Assembly: GCA_943324395.2 (NCBI GenBank)
Contig: CALPLL020000138.1
Location: forward strand, 1-5,150
Direction: 5' to 3'
DNA from: Rhizobium sp. Q54
Lineage (GTDB): Bacteria; Bacteroidota; Bacteroidia; Flavobacteriales; Flavobacteriaceae
DNA length: 5,150 bases
Shown here piece after piece: positions 4,728-5,150 of this stretch (positions are counted from its first letter, which is position 1; the number at the start of each line of letters is the position of its first letter). Both the position numbers and the translations under genes were made by a program. Under the pieces are notes generated by a model. That model was not told where the DNA came from and did not search any database. It saw nothing but the letters and a program-made list of their open reading frames with translations.

Positions 4728-5150
4728 TTATTCATTAATAAAAACGATGCTGTGACAAGCAACAATTGCGGCTGTTTCTGTTCGTAATCTGGTGGAACCT
4801 AATGTTACAGGCGTATAATTGTTATCCAACGCTAATGTAATTTCTTTATTCGAAAAATCACCTTCTGGACCAATCAACAAAGTGATATTTTCATTGGCTT
4901 TTACAACTGATTTCAACCCTTTTTTATCAGTTTCTTCACAATGAGCGATTAATAATAACCCCTCATTTTTTTGTTTGATAAAATCTTTAAATGAAATAGG
5001 TTCGTTGAGCTTAGGCAAATAATAATGCAACGATTGTTTCATCGCAGATTGTACTATTTTTTCAAAACGATCGGTTTTGACAAATTTTCTTTCGGAGTGA
5101 TCGCAAATAATCGGAGTGATTTCTGATATTCCAATTTCTGTAGCTTTTTC
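4728..5150 (-). CDS. rsmE: 16S rRNA (uracil-1498-N3)-methyltransferase RsmE, C-terminal part
   Basis: The frame is open from the right window edge to the TAA at 4728-4730, giving 140 codons; the start lies beyond the window. RsmE is normally about 235-245 residues, so the N-terminal PUA-like domain is mostly missing and most of the SPOUT catalytic domain is visible. The fragment begins EKATEIGISEITPIICDHSE, a family hallmark, followed by KQSLHYYLP. The SAM-binding trefoil-knot motifs are LLIGPEGDFSNKE (fragment residues about 91-103) and LGSTRLRTETAA (about 117-128). The enzyme makes m3U at position 1498 of 16S rRNA in the small subunit decoding region. An internal Met at 5040-5042 is not the start, because conserved family sequence continues upstream of it. 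It is the first visible gene of the leftward operon. Confidence 0.95.
   Translation of the reverse strand, partial: EKATEIGISEITPIICDHSERKFVKTDRFEKIVQSAMKQSLHYYLPKLNEPISFKDFIKQKNEGLLLIAHCEETDKKGLKSVVKANENITLLIGPEGDFSNKEITLALDNNYTPVTLGSTRLRTETAAIVACHSIVFINE

Noticed and set aside
4728..5042. Short 104-residue protein starting at the internal ATG at 5042
   Set aside because: Conserved RsmE sequence continues upstream in the same frame to the window edge, so this is an internal Met of a longer gene.

Overview
The window looks like chromosome from a Bacteroidota bacterium, most likely Flavobacterium or a close relative. It is AT-rich, it has TAnnTTTG-like promoter -7 motifs rather than Shine-Dalgarno-led starts, and its exported proteins have signal peptides ending just before Gln. 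Its protein families (DUF4159, the PG_1098/THUMP-like methyltransferase and a glycine-rich secreted protein) are typical of that phylum. This assignment rests on features read from the sequence and recalled family knowledge; no search was run.

Left part (1-1150): the 5' end of a large secreted glycine- and threonine-rich protein runs leftward from 860 and leaves the window at base 1. A 290-bp divergent intergenic region separates it from a rightward gene. That region holds candidate promoters for both genes, a pair of 9-bp direct repeats spaced by 21 bp (two helical turns), and a 12-bp palindrome.

Middle (1151-2318): a rightward gene encodes a probable lipid-anchored D-alanyl-D-alanine dipeptidase of the VanX/DdpX family (M15D), with the metal ligands and catalytic residues intact. 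It converges on the leftward operon. The 454-bp convergent intergenic region is built almost entirely of repeats: a perfect 2 x 101-bp tandem duplication with smaller repeats nested inside it, a 19-bp direct repeat bracketing the block, and a degenerate but strictly phased 14 x 8-bp array (consensus CRAWTAAM) that abuts the stop codon of the last operon gene.

Right part (2319-5150): four leftward genes packed with gaps of 9, 8 and 4 bp form a clear operon. In transcription order they are the C-terminal part of rsmE (16S rRNA m3U1498 methyltransferase), an exported DUF4159 protein that must use a non-ATG start (TTG), a THUMP-like class I SAM-dependent methyltransferase, and a small exported protein of unknown function. 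Two probable RNA methyltransferases are thus co-transcribed with two exported proteins of unknown role.

I see no CRISPR array, transposase, phage gene cluster, defence system, tRNA or rRNA. The most unusual parts are the layered repeats at 1928-2326, a phage-structural-like module in the secreted protein, and the same-frame rsmE/DUF4159 junction with its TTG start.
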